A stretch of 64,000 nt of DNA, taken from Pseudomonas argentinensis. GTDB taxonomy: Bacteria > Pseudomonadota > Gammaproteobacteria > Pseudomonadales > Pseudomonadaceae. Positions 1 to 8,360 of this stretch are shown here, one piece after another; within the stretch, counting starts at the first letter, position 1; each line of letters begins with the position of its first letter. The DNA lies in NCBI RefSeq assembly GCF_001839655.2, contig NZ_CP056087.1, forward strand, positions 930,001 to 994,000, read 5' to 3'. Under the pieces are notes generated by a model. That model was given only the letters and a program-made list of their open reading frames with translations, made no database searches and was not told the DNA's origin. Both the position numbers and the translations under genes were made by a program.

Positions 1-1
1 G

Positions 2-223
2 CTCTGGCTATGGGCCGGATGGCGAGCGTTCAGAGCGCGTCACACCGCCCATGGCGGTGCGCTCGTCACCCTTTGGTTATACTCGGGTCTGGTGGTGCTA
101 ACGGACGGTACGGCACCTTGGGTGAAGCCTGAGCCGATCTGGTTCGTGACGTGGTTGCCTATCGCGTTGGCGCTGGCGAGCAATCTGCGGGCCAGCTCTG
201 CCGAGCAGTCTCCGGCGCCCTAG
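2..223 (+). CDS. waaL: O-antigen ligase-like protein, C-terminal end only (partial)
   Basis: An open frame enters from the left window edge and ends at a TAG at 221-223, giving 73 residues. It has one clear hydrophobic segment around residues 23-35, a short polar loop with TDG, then WFVTWLPIALALA and a short tail. Such an ending (two closely spaced membrane helices split by a TDG loop) fits the last part of O-antigen ligase/polymerase membrane proteins, which join O-antigen to the lipid A core at the periplasmic face. The position next to the kinase-like gene and msbA matches the PAO1 order as I recall it. It ends 5 bp from the convergent neighbour. The identity rests on a short fragment and on context, so another polytopic membrane protein cannot be excluded. 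Confidence 0.5.
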   Translation, partial: LWLWAGWRAFRARHTAHGGALVTLWLYSGLVVLTDGTAPWVKPEPIWFVTWLPIALALASNLRASSAEQSPAP

Positions 224-228
224 CGCCA

Positions 229-849
229 TTAGCGTGTGGCGTCGGCCACGAGCTGTTGCTCGTATGCCTGCAGCAGGAGCTGCCAGGGAAAGTCTTCGAT
301 GTGGTTGCGCCTCAGGTAGCCTCTGAGGTGTTCCAGGTTGCGTCGCGCCAACCGGCTGCTCAGCGGCCCGCGCTTGAAGCGCATGTCCAGGAAGTCGATC
401 AGGCCGAAGCCGCCTTCGGGCAGTTGCAGGATATTGCCCAAGTGCAGCGAGCGGAAGTAGATGCCCCGCCGGTGTAAACGGTAGATGAATTGGGCCAGGG
501 CCGGTAGCAGGGCGTCGAACTCCTTGCGTTGCTCGCGGTACAGCTGGTCCAGCGAACGCCCAGTCAAGGGCGAATAGAGGCAGGCGCTGATCGCGTGGTC
601 GCGATCGAGCCACAGGCATTCGCTGATCTTGGGGGTTGCGATCTGGCACCCGCCCAATCGCTCGGCGTTGCTGGCGAAGCGCTGCGCAGCAGGGCGTAGG
701 CGAGCAAACCACAGGCGACGGCGCGGCCGGAAGATCTTCAGCAGGCGCCCATCCGGCTGGCGCAGTACCTTGGGGCCCCGACCGTCCTGCTCTAGCACCG
801 CGCCCTGCTCGAGCCACTGCTGTAATTCGTTCGCTGGTATAATCCGCAT
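229..849 (-). CDS. Kinase-fold protein of the LPS core locus (toluene-tolerance / PA4998 type)
   Basis: This 206-residue protein resembles the small kinase-like proteins (often named toluene tolerance protein) found between waaL and msbA in Pseudomonas. A kinase-like core is visible: GPKVLRQPDGRLLKIFR at the N-terminus, FIYRLHRRGIYFRSLHLGN in the middle, which resembles a catalytic-loop region of lipopolysaccharide kinases, followed by GFGLIDFLD, which takes the place of the DFG segment. A role in phosphorylating LPS core sugars is an inference from fold and locus. I chose the ATG at 849 rather than a longer frame because AGAGAAAG lies just upstream and the protein then starts at MRIIPANEL. 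It is divergent from msbA with only 18 bp between starts, and convergent with the waaL end. Confidence 0.72.
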   Translation of the reverse strand: MRIIPANELQQWLEQGAVLEQDGRGPKVLRQPDGRLLKIFRPRRRLWFARLRPAAQRFASNAERLGGCQIATPKISECLWLDRDHAISACLYSPLTGRSLDQLYREQRKEFDALLPALAQFIYRLHRRGIYFRSLHLGNILQLPEGGFGLIDFLDMRFKRGPLSSRLARRNLEHLRGYLRRNHIEDFPWQLLLQAYEQQLVADATR

Positions 850-867
850 CAACTTTCTCTGAATATT

Positions 868-2608
868 TTGGGATCGAGAGTGGCCAATTCTAACCGGCAA
901 TCGGATCTTCGCATCTATCTGCGGTTGCTGCGGTTGCTGCGGTTGCTGCGGTTGCTGCGGTTGCTGCGGTATGTCAGGCCGTATATGGGTGTTTTCCTGT
1001 TCAGTATTATGGGTTTTTTGATCTTCGCTGCGACCCAGCCGATGCTGGGCGACATCCTCAAGTACTTCGTCTACGGCCTATCGAATCCCGGGGCTAGCTT
1101 TTTCGCTGGCGTCTCTTATCTGTCGGAGATTCCCTTTCTCGTCCACCTGAAACTGCTGCAAACGGTGCCGCTGCTAATCGTGTTGATCGCACTATGGCAA
1201 GGCATTGGCTCGTATTTAGGTAATTATTTCCTGGCCAAGGTTTCGCTGGGGTTGGTGCATGATCTGCGCGTGGCGCTGTTCGGCAAGCTCCTCGTTCTGC
1301 CCAATCGATATTTCGACAATCACAATTCCGGGCACCTGATTTCGCGTATCACCGTAACCATGGTCACCGGTGCGGCCACTGATGCGATCAAGGTAGTGAT
1401 TCGTGAAGGTATGACGGTGGTAGATCTAGGTAGCTATGGGCGACGTGACTCATGTCGCATCCGAGACCATTCAGGGATACCGCGTCGTGCTTAGTTTTGG
1501 TGGCGAGCCTTACGAGTTGGAGCGTTTTTGGTCTGCCTCCAACGACAACACCCTCAAACAGTTACGTATGACCAAGACAGGAGCCGTCTATACGCCAATG
1601 CTGCAATTGGTAATCTTTAGCTCCATGGCGATACTCATGTTCCTGTTCATGCGCGGCGATGCTTCTGCGGGCGACCTGGTGGCCTATATCACTCTGGCCG
1701 GTTTGTTGCCTAAGCCTATTCGTCAGTTATCCGAGGTGAGCTCTACCATACAAAAGGGGTTGGCTGGTGCCGAGGGTATCTTTCAACAGCTCGATGAGAT
1801 GCCGGAGGTTGATCGCGGAATGCAGGAACGCGAGCGCGTCAGAGGGCGTCTGGAGGTGCGCGACTTGAGTTTCAGCTATCCGGGGTCGGAAAAGCCGGTA
1901 CTGCTATACGTCTCGTTCATCGCCGAGCCAGGGCAGATCGTAGCGCTGGTCGGCCGTTCCGGTGGTAGCAAATCGACCCTGGCGAATCTGATTCCGCGTT
2001 TCTATCACCATGAGCAGGGAACTATTTTGCTCGATGGGCTGGATGTCGAGGGATACACCTTGCGCAACCTGCGTCGTCATATTGCCTTGGTCACCCAGCA
2101 CTTCACTCTGTTCAACGACACGGTGCGCAACAACATTGCCTACGGCGATCTGACTGGTGCTCCACGGGAAGCAGTACAGCAGGCCGCCCGCAATGCCTAT
2201 GCCGCCGAGTTCATTGAGAAGATGCCGCAGGGTTACAACACCTTATTCGGTGAGAACGGAGTGTTACTCTCTGGCGGTCAGCGCCAGCGCTTGGCCATCG
2301 CCCGCGCATTGCTCAAGGATGCACTGCTGCTGACTCTCGACGAGGCCACCTCCGCGCTGGACACCGAGTCCGAGCGGCATATCCAGGCCGCGTTGGATCG
2401 GGTGACGCAGGGCTGCACCACCTTAGTAATCGCTCGCCGCCTGACCACCAACGAGAAGGCTGACCTGATTCTGGTAATGGACCAAGGGCAGGTCGTGGAG
2501 CTTGGTAGTTATGCCGAGTTGCTGGGGCAAAACGAATACTACACGCGCTTGCACGCGAGGCAGTTCGACGAGGGGGGCGAAATCGTCGCCACCCAGCAGG
2601 GCCTCTGA
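868..2608 (+). pseudogene. msbA: Degraded msbA, lipid A/LPS ABC flippase (deletion, frameshift, amber codon, altered ATPase motifs)
   Basis: MsbA is the homodimeric inner-membrane ABC exporter that flips lipid A-core. The first frame (868-1494) holds the start of the membrane domain; the second (from 1436) holds the end of that domain and the ATPase. Around 1426 roughly 40 residues of the transmembrane region are missing, the frame changes, and the downstream frame reads ATC TAG GTA GCT ATG GGC GAC where intact homologues have I-Q-V/L-A-M-G-D, so a Gln codon has become amber. The Walker A motif reads GRSGGSKST instead of GRSGSGKST, the H-switch reads VIARRL instead of VIAHRL, and there are small in-frame losses (SRITVTMV, LMFLFMRGD). 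Walker B (LLTLDEATSALD) and LLSGGQRQR remain. The old start may be the GTG at 880 after GGGATCGAGA. It overlaps mig-14 by one base. Confidence 0.85.
919..969 (+). repeat. Tandem 9-bp repeat (TTGCTGCGG) in the msbA N-terminus
   Basis: Five perfect copies of TTGCTGCGG at 925-969, preceded by a partial copy at 919-924. They encode repeated Leu-Leu-Arg where homologous MsbA proteins have a single RLL before the YVRPY segment. The unit is a multiple of three, so changes in copy number keep the frame. It looks like slippage expansion inside a decaying gene. Confidence 0.9.
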
Positions 2609-3504
2609 TGCTGAGTCACCTGCGAAGCTGGCGCGAGCGTGGCTGGGTACCCATCGCTGTTGACGATTACGCCGCGGCCTGGGCCCGTTTTGGTGGCAGC
2701 GTCATCACCCATCCACAGGTCGTTCAGCGGTTGGCCGGGTTGGCCGGAATTCCGGTGCGCTATTTGGGCCACTTCATCGATGGCGAACTCAAAGCTGCCA
2801 TACCGACCTGGGGGCGCCACCTAGCGTTGTCACGCGATGTGCTCAAGCGTCAGGGGCGAGGCGACTTTTTCGATCTGGGCAATGCCGAGGTGATATTGCC
2901 GGTCGCCCCAAGAACCATGGCTCCGGTTCGCCAGCGCATGCGTTATGTGACTACCCTGCATGAAGGCGGGGTATCGACACTGCGCAAACAGCGGGAAGAG
3001 TTGGCCCTGGCGCGCCAGCCGGAGGAATACGGCAAGAAATTCCGCTACAACCAGCGGCGCGAGTTGCGAATTCTGGAAGGGGCGGGGGGTGAAATCCTGC
3101 CGGTTTCGGGCCTGTCGCCCGATGCCCTGGCTGCCATCTACACGGAACTGTTCGAAAAAAGATGGGGCTTCGATGTTCCCGGCAAACAGCATCTTTGCGA
3201 AGTGTTCGAAGCACTGAAGGATTTTCTCTGGGGCAATTATCTGCAGCTCGACGGCAAACCCGTAGCCGTTCAGGTTCTGTACAGGGTCGAATCGCCAGAC
3301 TGGATCAGCATCGAATATATCAACGGTGGAGTCGATCCAGCCTCTCGTGATTTCAGCCCCGGCAGTGTGCTCACCTTTATCAATACCCAGTCCGCATGGG
3401 AAGATGCGCGCCTGCGAGGAAAGCCGCTGCGCTACTCGTTCGGCAGAGCGGATGTTGAATACAAGGATCGTTGGTGTAATCGCCAGCCTGTTTTTCGGGT
3501 GTAA
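2608..3504 (+). CDS. mig-14: Mig-14 family protein (antimicrobial-peptide resistance)
   Basis: The 298-residue product matches the Mig-14 family, inner-membrane-associated proteins linked in Salmonella and P. aeruginosa to resistance against cationic peptides such as polymyxin. Visible family features are the central KFRYNQRRELRILE segment, the acetyltransferase-like stretch LFEKRWGFDVPG, the core LDGKPVAVQVLYRVESP, and the C-terminal SFGRADVEYKDRWC. No signal peptide or strong membrane helix is seen. The start overlaps the last base of the msbA remnant stop (TGATG), and dnpA follows 4 bp after the stop, so the three were probably one transcription unit. In PAO1, as I recall, mig-14 and dnpA lie on the other side of waaL, so this placement is a local rearrangement. 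Confidence 0.85.
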   Translation: MLSHLRSWRERGWVPIAVDDYAAAWARFGGSVITHPQVVQRLAGLAGIPVRYLGHFIDGELKAAIPTWGRHLALSRDVLKRQGRGDFFDLGNAEVILPVAPRTMAPVRQRMRYVTTLHEGGVSTLRKQREELALARQPEEYGKKFRYNQRRELRILEGAGGEILPVSGLSPDALAAIYTELFEKRWGFDVPGKQHLCEVFEALKDFLWGNYLQLDGKPVAVQVLYRVESPDWISIEYINGGVDPASRDFSPGSVLTFINTQSAWEDARLRGKPLRYSFGRADVEYKDRWCNRQPVFRV

Positions 3505-3508
3505 GTGA

Positions 3509-4930
3509 ATGGAAGCACGCAAGCAGCAGTTGGTACGCCGGCATCGGCGTAACAAGCGCATTCTTATGGTCGTGGCACTGCCGATTTTGGTGGCGCTTGA
3601 CTGGTTCGGTTCGTGGGGAACGGCGCCGGTCGTCCTGGTGCTGGCCTGGATCGCCCACGAAGCCTGGTTTTCCGATCACCTTTTCTACTCGCCCCGTGAC
3701 GACTACCGGCACGCCTTTGCGCCAGAGAGCCTCAGCCTCTCGGTGCTGCTCGACCGTGGCGGGCAAATGTCCCCACACGCGGGCTCGTGGCCTGAGAGTG
3801 CCGACACGCTGGTACTGGCCGTGCATATTCGCAGCAGTTGGCTGGGTCGCTGTCTCGACCCTCATGTGCTAATCGGCGAGGGCGAGGATCTTGATCGACA
3901 GGATTTCGAACGGGGCGTCGACGGTGTGCGCTTTCTCAACCTTTCGGGATTGCTGCCATTGCTGCGCAGTGGGCAATTGAAGCTGCGCGGGCGCTTCTGC
4001 AAACTGGGGCGCGAGGTAACCCTGTATTGCTTCAGTAACCCGGATTACTCGCGCCGTCGCGTAATGGTGCTCGCGCCCCATGCAGACGATGCCGAATTGG
4101 CTGCCTTTGGGCTTTACAGCCGCAGTAGCGAGGTGTCCATTGTTACCTTGACCCAAGGTGAGATCGAGGCCGACTTCTACCGCCGTCTTGGCCTCAGCGA
4201 CGCCGCTGCCGCTCGCCTGAAGGGACGCTTGCGCAGCTGGAGCAGTCAGACGGTACCCCTGTGGGGTGGGGTCGAGCCCAGCCGTTGCGTGCAGCTTGGC
4301 TATTACTGCATGCAACTGCGGCAGATGGAGGCAGAGCCGGCCGTGGCGTTTGCCTCGCGTGAGTCTGGTGACTCGGATATCCGCAGCGTTCGACGTTTCA
4401 ATGCGTTAGAACTACCGGGCGACGTGGATGGCGCGCCGACCTGGAACAACCTGATCGCCGATCTCGCCGCGCTGTTGCAGCATTTCAAGCCTGAGGTCGT
4501 TGTGCTTCCACACCCCGAGCTCGATCCGCATCCTGACCATAATCAGACGGGCCGCGCGTTGCGCCAGGCCATCGGGCAATCTGGCTGGCAGCCCGAGGTG
4601 CAACTGCTGTACGCCAACCACCTGGCCGACAATGACCGCTGGCCCATGGGCCCCGCGGGCAATGGTGTGGCATTACCGCCGTGCATCGAGTCCTTGCCGG
4701 CCGACAAGCTGTGGTGCCTGCACCTCGACGACCATGTCTTGCTCGACAAGAGCCAGGCGCTGGCGATGCAGCACGATCTGCAAACGCCGCTACCCTTCAA
4801 GAAGCGTATGCGGCGTTTCATTCAATGGTGCCTGGCAGCACGTCGCTGGCCGCAAGCCGGTGAAGACGAGTTTTTCCGCAAGGCCGTGCGGCGCCATGAG
4901 CTGTTCTGGGTGCGCCCGTTCGATCGCTGA
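3509..4930 (+). CDS. dnpA: PIG-L family de-N-acetylase, DnpA-like
   Basis: A 473-residue protein with two hydrophobic segments near residues 18-50, then a cytosolic or envelope domain of the PIG-L/LmbE de-N-acetylase family. The metal-binding motif reads [15 protein letters not shown] near residue 190 (Ala replaces the usual Pro in PHPDD), and the second motif [14 protein letters not shown] lies near residue 333. Family members remove N-acetyl groups from GlcNAc-type sugars. The P. aeruginosa homologue PA5002 (DnpA) has been linked to fluoroquinolone persistence and is thought to act on LPS or a surface glycan; a substrate cannot be read from the sequence. It follows mig-14 by 4 bp, and hldE starts 82 bp downstream with its own Shine-Dalgarno. 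Confidence 0.82.
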   Translation: MEARKQQLVRRHRRNKRILMVVALPILVALDWFGSWGTAPVVLVLAWIAHEAWFSDHLFYSPRDDYRHAFAPESLSLSVLLDRGGQMSPHAGSWPESADTLVLAVHIRSSWLGRCLDPHVLIGEGEDLDRQDFERGVDGVRFLNLSGLLPLLRSGQLKLRGRFCKLGREVTLYCFSNPDYSRRRVMVLAPHADDAELAAFGLYSRSSEVSIVTLTQGEIEADFYRRLGLSDAAAARLKGRLRSWSSQTVPLWGGVEPSRCVQLGYYCMQLRQMEAEPAVAFASRESGDSDIRSVRRFNALELPGDVDGAPTWNNLIADLAALLQHFKPEVVVLPHPELDPHPDHNQTGRALRQAIGQSGWQPEVQLLYANHLADNDRWPMGPAGNGVALPPCIESLPADKLWCLHLDDHVLLDKSQALAMQHDLQTPLPFKKRMRRFIQWCLAARRWPQAGEDEFFRKAVRRHELFWVRPFDR

Positions 4931-5012
4931 GCGCTGCCAGAGTGCCTGCCGGCGGTGTGCAATAGCTGATGTGCTATTCTCCGCGACGATTTTGCAATTC
5001 CGGAGTTTCCGC

Positions 5013-6434
5013 ATGAAGTTATCCATGCCCCGTTTCGATCAGGCGCCCGTTTTGGTGGTGGGCGATGTCATGCTCGATCGGTATTGGCACGGCGCTACCT
5101 CGCGTATATCGCCCGAGGCTCCGGTGCCGGTGGTCAAGGTCGAGCAGATCGAGGATCGCCCTGGTGGCGCGGCCAATGTCGCGCTGAATATCGCGGCGCT
5201 GGGCGCGCCTGCGGTGCTGGTGGGCGTTACCGGTGAAGACGAGGCTGCACAGAGTTTGCAGCAGAGTCTGGAAGCCATCGGCGTGAAGACCTATTTCCAG
5301 CGCATCGAAGACCAGCCGACCATCGTCAAGCTGCGGGTCATGAGTCGTCACCAGCAGTTGCTGCGCATGGATTTCGAAGAGCCGTTCCACACCGATGCCG
5401 AGGCCCTGGCACGGCAGGTCGAGCAGTTGCTCGATCAGGTCAAGGTGCTGGTGCTGTCCGATTACGGCAAAGGGGCCCTGCAGAACCATCAGGTGCTGAT
5501 CAAGGCGGCCCGGGCCCGCGGTATTCCGGTGCTGGCCGACCCGAAGGGCAAGGATTTCTCCATCTACCGTGGCGCCAGCCTGATCACCCCGAACCTCAGT
5601 GAGTTCGAGCTGATCGTCGGCCGTTGCGAGGACGAAGCCGAGCTGGTCAGCCGCGGTGCCCGCCTGATGCGCGAGCTCGACCTGGGCGCGTTGCTGGTCA
5701 CCCGTGGCGAGCATGGCATGACGCTGCTGCGGCCGGATCACGCGCCGCTGCACCTGCCGGCGCGTGCGCGCGAGGTATTCGACGTGACCGGCGCGGGGGA
5801 TACGGTGATCTCCACGCTGGCCGCCTCCATCGCCGCGGGCGAGGATCTGCCCCAGGCCGTGGCCTTGGCCAACCTGGCGGCCGGGATCGTGGTGGGCAAG
5901 CTGGGCACGGCAGCCATCAGCACGCCGGAGCTGCGCCGTGCCGTGCAGCGCGAAGAGGGCTCGGAGCGCGGGGTGCTGAGCCTGGAGCAATTGCTGCTGG
6001 CCACCGAGGATGCCCGTGCCCATGGCGAGAAGATCGTCTTCACCAATGGCTGCTTCGACATCCTGCATGCCGGCCACGTGACCTACCTCGAGCAGGCGCG
6101 TGCCCAGGGCGACCGCTTGATCGTGGCGATCAATGACGACGCTTCGGTGAGCCGCCTCAAGGGCCCGGGCCGGCCGATCAATGCCGTGGACCGCCGCATG
6201 GCGGTTCTGGCCGGTCTCGGCGCCGTGGATTGGGTGGTGAGCTTCAGCGAGGACACCCCCGAGCGGCTGCTCAAGCAGGTGCAGCCCGATGTGCTGGTCA
6301 AGGGCGGTGATTACGGCATCGACCAGGTGGTCGGCGCCGACATCGTGCTGGCCTACGGCGGCGAGGTGCGGGTGCTGGGGCTGGTCGAGAACAGCTCGAC
6401 CACGGCCATCGTCGAGAAGATTCGCAGTCGCTGA
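5013..6434 (+). CDS. hldE: Bifunctional heptose 7-phosphate kinase / heptose 1-phosphate adenylyltransferase HldE
   Basis: HldE makes ADP-heptose for the LPS inner core: the N-terminal ribokinase-type domain phosphorylates D-glycero-beta-D-manno-heptose 7-phosphate at C1, and the C-terminal domain adds AMP. The kinase domain shows [11 protein letters not shown] near residue 51 and the GAGD motif in [10 protein letters not shown] near residue 255. The nucleotidyltransferase domain begins near residue 340 with [17 protein letters not shown], carrying the HxGH motif, and ends with [12 protein letters not shown]. At 473 residues it has the usual full length. The ATG at 5013 follows CGGAG at 5001-5005; the open frame extends far upstream but overlaps dnpA. 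A strong terminator follows, so hldE ends the transcription unit. Confidence 0.96.
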   Translation: MKLSMPRFDQAPVLVVGDVMLDRYWHGATSRISPEAPVPVVKVEQIEDRPGGAANVALNIAALGAPAVLVGVTGEDEAAQSLQQSLEAIGVKTYFQRIEDQPTIVKLRVMSRHQQLLRMDFEEPFHTDAEALARQVEQLLDQVKVLVLSDYGKGALQNHQVLIKAARARGIPVLADPKGKDFSIYRGASLITPNLSEFELIVGRCEDEAELVSRGARLMRELDLGALLVTRGEHGMTLLRPDHAPLHLPARAREVFDVTGAGDTVISTLAASIAAGEDLPQAVALANLAAGIVVGKLGTAAISTPELRRAVQREEGSERGVLSLEQLLLATEDARAHGEKIVFTNGCFDILHAGHVTYLEQARAQGDRLIVAINDDASVSRLKGPGRPINAVDRRMAVLAGLGAVDWVVSFSEDTPERLLKQVQPDVLVKGGDYGIDQVVGADIVLAYGGEVRVLGLVENSSTTAIVEKIRSR

Positions 6435-6448
6435 TGGCGTAAACAGAG

Positions 6449-6476
6449 CCCCGCCACCTGGCGGGGTTGTGCTTTT
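6449..6476 (+). terminator. Rho-independent terminator after hldE
   Basis: CCCCGCC, a four-base loop ACCT, then GGCGGGG at 6449-6466, followed by a T-rich run (TTGTGCTTTT). It lies 15 bp after the hldE stop and just before the convergent gene ending at 6492, so it may serve both directions. Confidence 0.85.
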
Positions 6477-6491
6477 AGGCGTGGGCCGCGA

Positions 6492-7457
6492 TCAGACCGC
6501 AGTCGCCGTATCCAGGCGAACCTGCGGCGCGGGTGCCGGGGCGCTGCTGAACACGGTACCCTCGGGTTTTTCGGCTTTCGGGGTCAGGTTCTGCAGCGCC
6601 AGCCAGTCCTTCCAGCGAATGCGTTCATCGCGTACCAGCCAACCGTCCTGGGCGGCGAAGCTTTCTGCCAGCCACAGGCCGCGGGTGCTGGCCGATACCA
6701 GCTGGCCCTGGCGCAGGGTCAGCAGCTCGGCGCTGGGGCGGCCCCCGTCGAGCGGAATCAGGTAAAGGTCCGGGCGGCTGTGGTCCAGACGTGCGATCAG
6801 CTTGCCGTTCTCCAGGTATTCGTCGACATGCAGCAGGCTGGGCTGCTTGGCTTCCTTCGGCAAGTCCAGGCACAGATCGTAGACCAGCTGCAGCGAGGCG
6901 GTGGGCACATGCACGTAGGCTCGTGGACGCTCCAGCAAGGTCAGGTTGCCGCACTGCACCGGGCGCGCTGCGCCCGACAGCGGGCTGAGTCGAAAATGGA
7001 TGTTTTCCCGGTACCTGAGCGCACCCTCGTAGGGCGCCGGTAGCCAGGTGTCGCCGAAGCGGCCGTACAGCCAGCCCTCGCTGGTTTCCAGCAGGCACTC
7101 TTCGGCCACTTCCTGGATGGCGGTCAACAGCGGCAGGTTGAGTTCGTGAGCCGGCACGTAGCCGGAGATCAGCTTGAGCACCACGTCGCCGCGGTCGTGG
7201 CGACGCTGGCGCACCAGCAGCCAGTACTCGCGGCCTTGCCAGTTCAGGGTCAGGCGTACCGAGACGCCCAGGTTGGCCAGCTCCACGGCGAAGCGCTGGC
7301 TGTCGGGAAGTTCGACGGGCTTGCGGCGTTCGAGCATCTCGCTGAAGTTCAGCGGGCGGCCCAGGCTCTGGTAGGCGATGCCGTCAGGCGTTGCCTCGAC
7401 ATAAAGCGGCAGGGTCTTGAAGGTGGCGGGGTCCTTGCGGGAAATGATGCGCGGCAT
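6492..7457 (-). CDS. Conserved hypothetical protein (PA4993 type)
   Basis: A 321-residue soluble protein with no signal peptide, membrane segment or motif that I recognise. It contains repeated short Leu/Arg/Tyr-rich strands (such as REYWLLVRQRRHDRGDVVLKL) and ends in an Ala/Pro-rich tail. The ATG at 7457 is supported by AAGGAG eight bases upstream; a frame extending further to 7517 gives a Pro/Thr-rich leader with no ribosome site. It follows the aldo/keto reductase gene on the same strand after about 70 bp. A gene at this position next to the same reductase and oxidoreductase pair exists in P. aeruginosa as I recall. Function unknown. Confidence 0.75.
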   Translation of the reverse strand: MPRIISRKDPATFKTLPLYVEATPDGIAYQSLGRPLNFSEMLERRKPVELPDSQRFAVELANLGVSVRLTLNWQGREYWLLVRQRRHDRGDVVLKLISGYVPAHELNLPLLTAIQEVAEECLLETSEGWLYGRFGDTWLPAPYEGALRYRENIHFRLSPLSGAARPVQCGNLTLLERPRAYVHVPTASLQLVYDLCLDLPKEAKQPSLLHVDEYLENGKLIARLDHSRPDLYLIPLDGGRPSAELLTLRQGQLVSASTRGLWLAESFAAQDGWLVRDERIRWKDWLALQNLTPKAEKPEGTVFSSAPAPAPQVRLDTATAV

Positions 7458-7526
7458 GTCGGCTCCTTCTTGCGTCGGGGTCGGCCGCCTGGGCGGCGTT
7501 AACGGCGTGCGCGGCACGCCTGTACA

Positions 7527-8360
7527 TCACTCTGCTGATCCTGTGCTACCAGGTTTAGTGCCGGCAATAACCTCGGCCGCCACGGCCACGTTGTGCGCCA
7601 GGTGCAGCGGGTTGATGGTGCCGACGATGGCGCTGCCCACGCCGGGATGCGCGAAGATCAGCTCGAAGCTGGCCCGTACCGGGTCGACACCGCTGTCCAG
7701 GCAGACGTGGCCGCTGGCCAGGGCCTTCTTGATCAGCACGCCTTTGCCGTGGCTGGCAGCATAGTCCAATACCGGACGTTCCTGCTGCTCGCCCAGGTTG
7801 TAGGTGACCATGGCGCAGTCGCCGCGCTCGAGGGCCAGCAGGCCGCCTTCGAGCGTCTTGCCGGAGAAGCCGAAGCCGCGGATCAGCCCGGCCTGCTTGA
7901 GCTCGGCCAGGGTGTCGTAGACGCCTTCGTCGCGCAGAATCGCCAGGTCGTCACCGTTGGAATGCACCAGCACCAGATCGATATAGTCCGTTTCCAGACG
8001 TTTCAGACTGCGTTCCACCGAGCGCCGGGTGTGCGCAGCGGAAAAGTCGAAATGCGACAGGCCGTTGTCGAACTCCTCGCCGACCTTGCTGACGATTACC
8101 CAGTCGTGACGCTGGCCGCGCAGCAGCGGGCCGAGGCGCTGTTCGCTGCTGCCGTAAGCGGGTGCGGTGTCGAGCAGGTTGATGCCCAGCTCCCGCGCCA
8201 GGCCGAGCAGCTGCAGGGCCTGCTGGTCATCGGGAATGGTAAAGCCGCTGGGGTATTTGACGCCCTGGTCGCGACCCAGCTTGACCGTGCCCAGGCCCAG
8301 AGGCGAGACGCTCAGGCCCGTGGAGCCTAGCGGGCGATGCAGCTGGTGCAGATCACGCAT
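7527..8360 (-). CDS. Aldo/keto reductase
   Basis: A 277-residue member of the aldo/keto reductase family, NAD(P)H-dependent TIM-barrel enzymes that reduce aldehydes and ketones. The catalytic tetrad is visible: Asp and Tyr in LLDTAPAYGSSE, Lys in VIVSKVG and His in LVLVHSNGDD. The C-terminal segment GVGSAIVGTINPLHL corresponds to the cofactor-binding region. The ATG at 8360 overlaps the stop of the upstream FAD enzyme gene (TGATG), with a GGGAGG stretch just upstream, so the two are translationally coupled. This suggests the pair acts together on a carbonyl/amine or hydroxy-acid substrate, though neither sequence reveals which. A start at 8378 is possible but would lie deeper in the neighbour. 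Confidence 0.88.
   Translation of the reverse strand: MRDLHQLHRPLGSTGLSVSPLGLGTVKLGRDQGVKYPSGFTIPDDQQALQLLGLARELGINLLDTAPAYGSSEQRLGPLLRGQRHDWVIVSKVGEEFDNGLSHFDFSAAHTRRSVERSLKRLETDYIDLVLVHSNGDDLAILRDEGVYDTLAELKQAGLIRGFGFSGKTLEGGLLALERGDCAMVTYNLGEQQERPVLDYAASHGKGVLIKKALASGHVCLDSGVDPVRASFELIFAHPGVGSAIVGTINPLHLAHNVAVAAEVIAGTKPGSTGSAE

Noticed and set aside
919..969. CRISPR-like or phase-variation repeat
   Set aside because: There are no spacers, and the unit of nine bases keeps the frame, so it cannot switch the gene on and off.
4500..5012. Frame upstream of hldE as part of a longer HldE
   Set aside because: It overlaps dnpA in another frame, and ATG 5013 has its own ribosome site and gives the standard HldE length.
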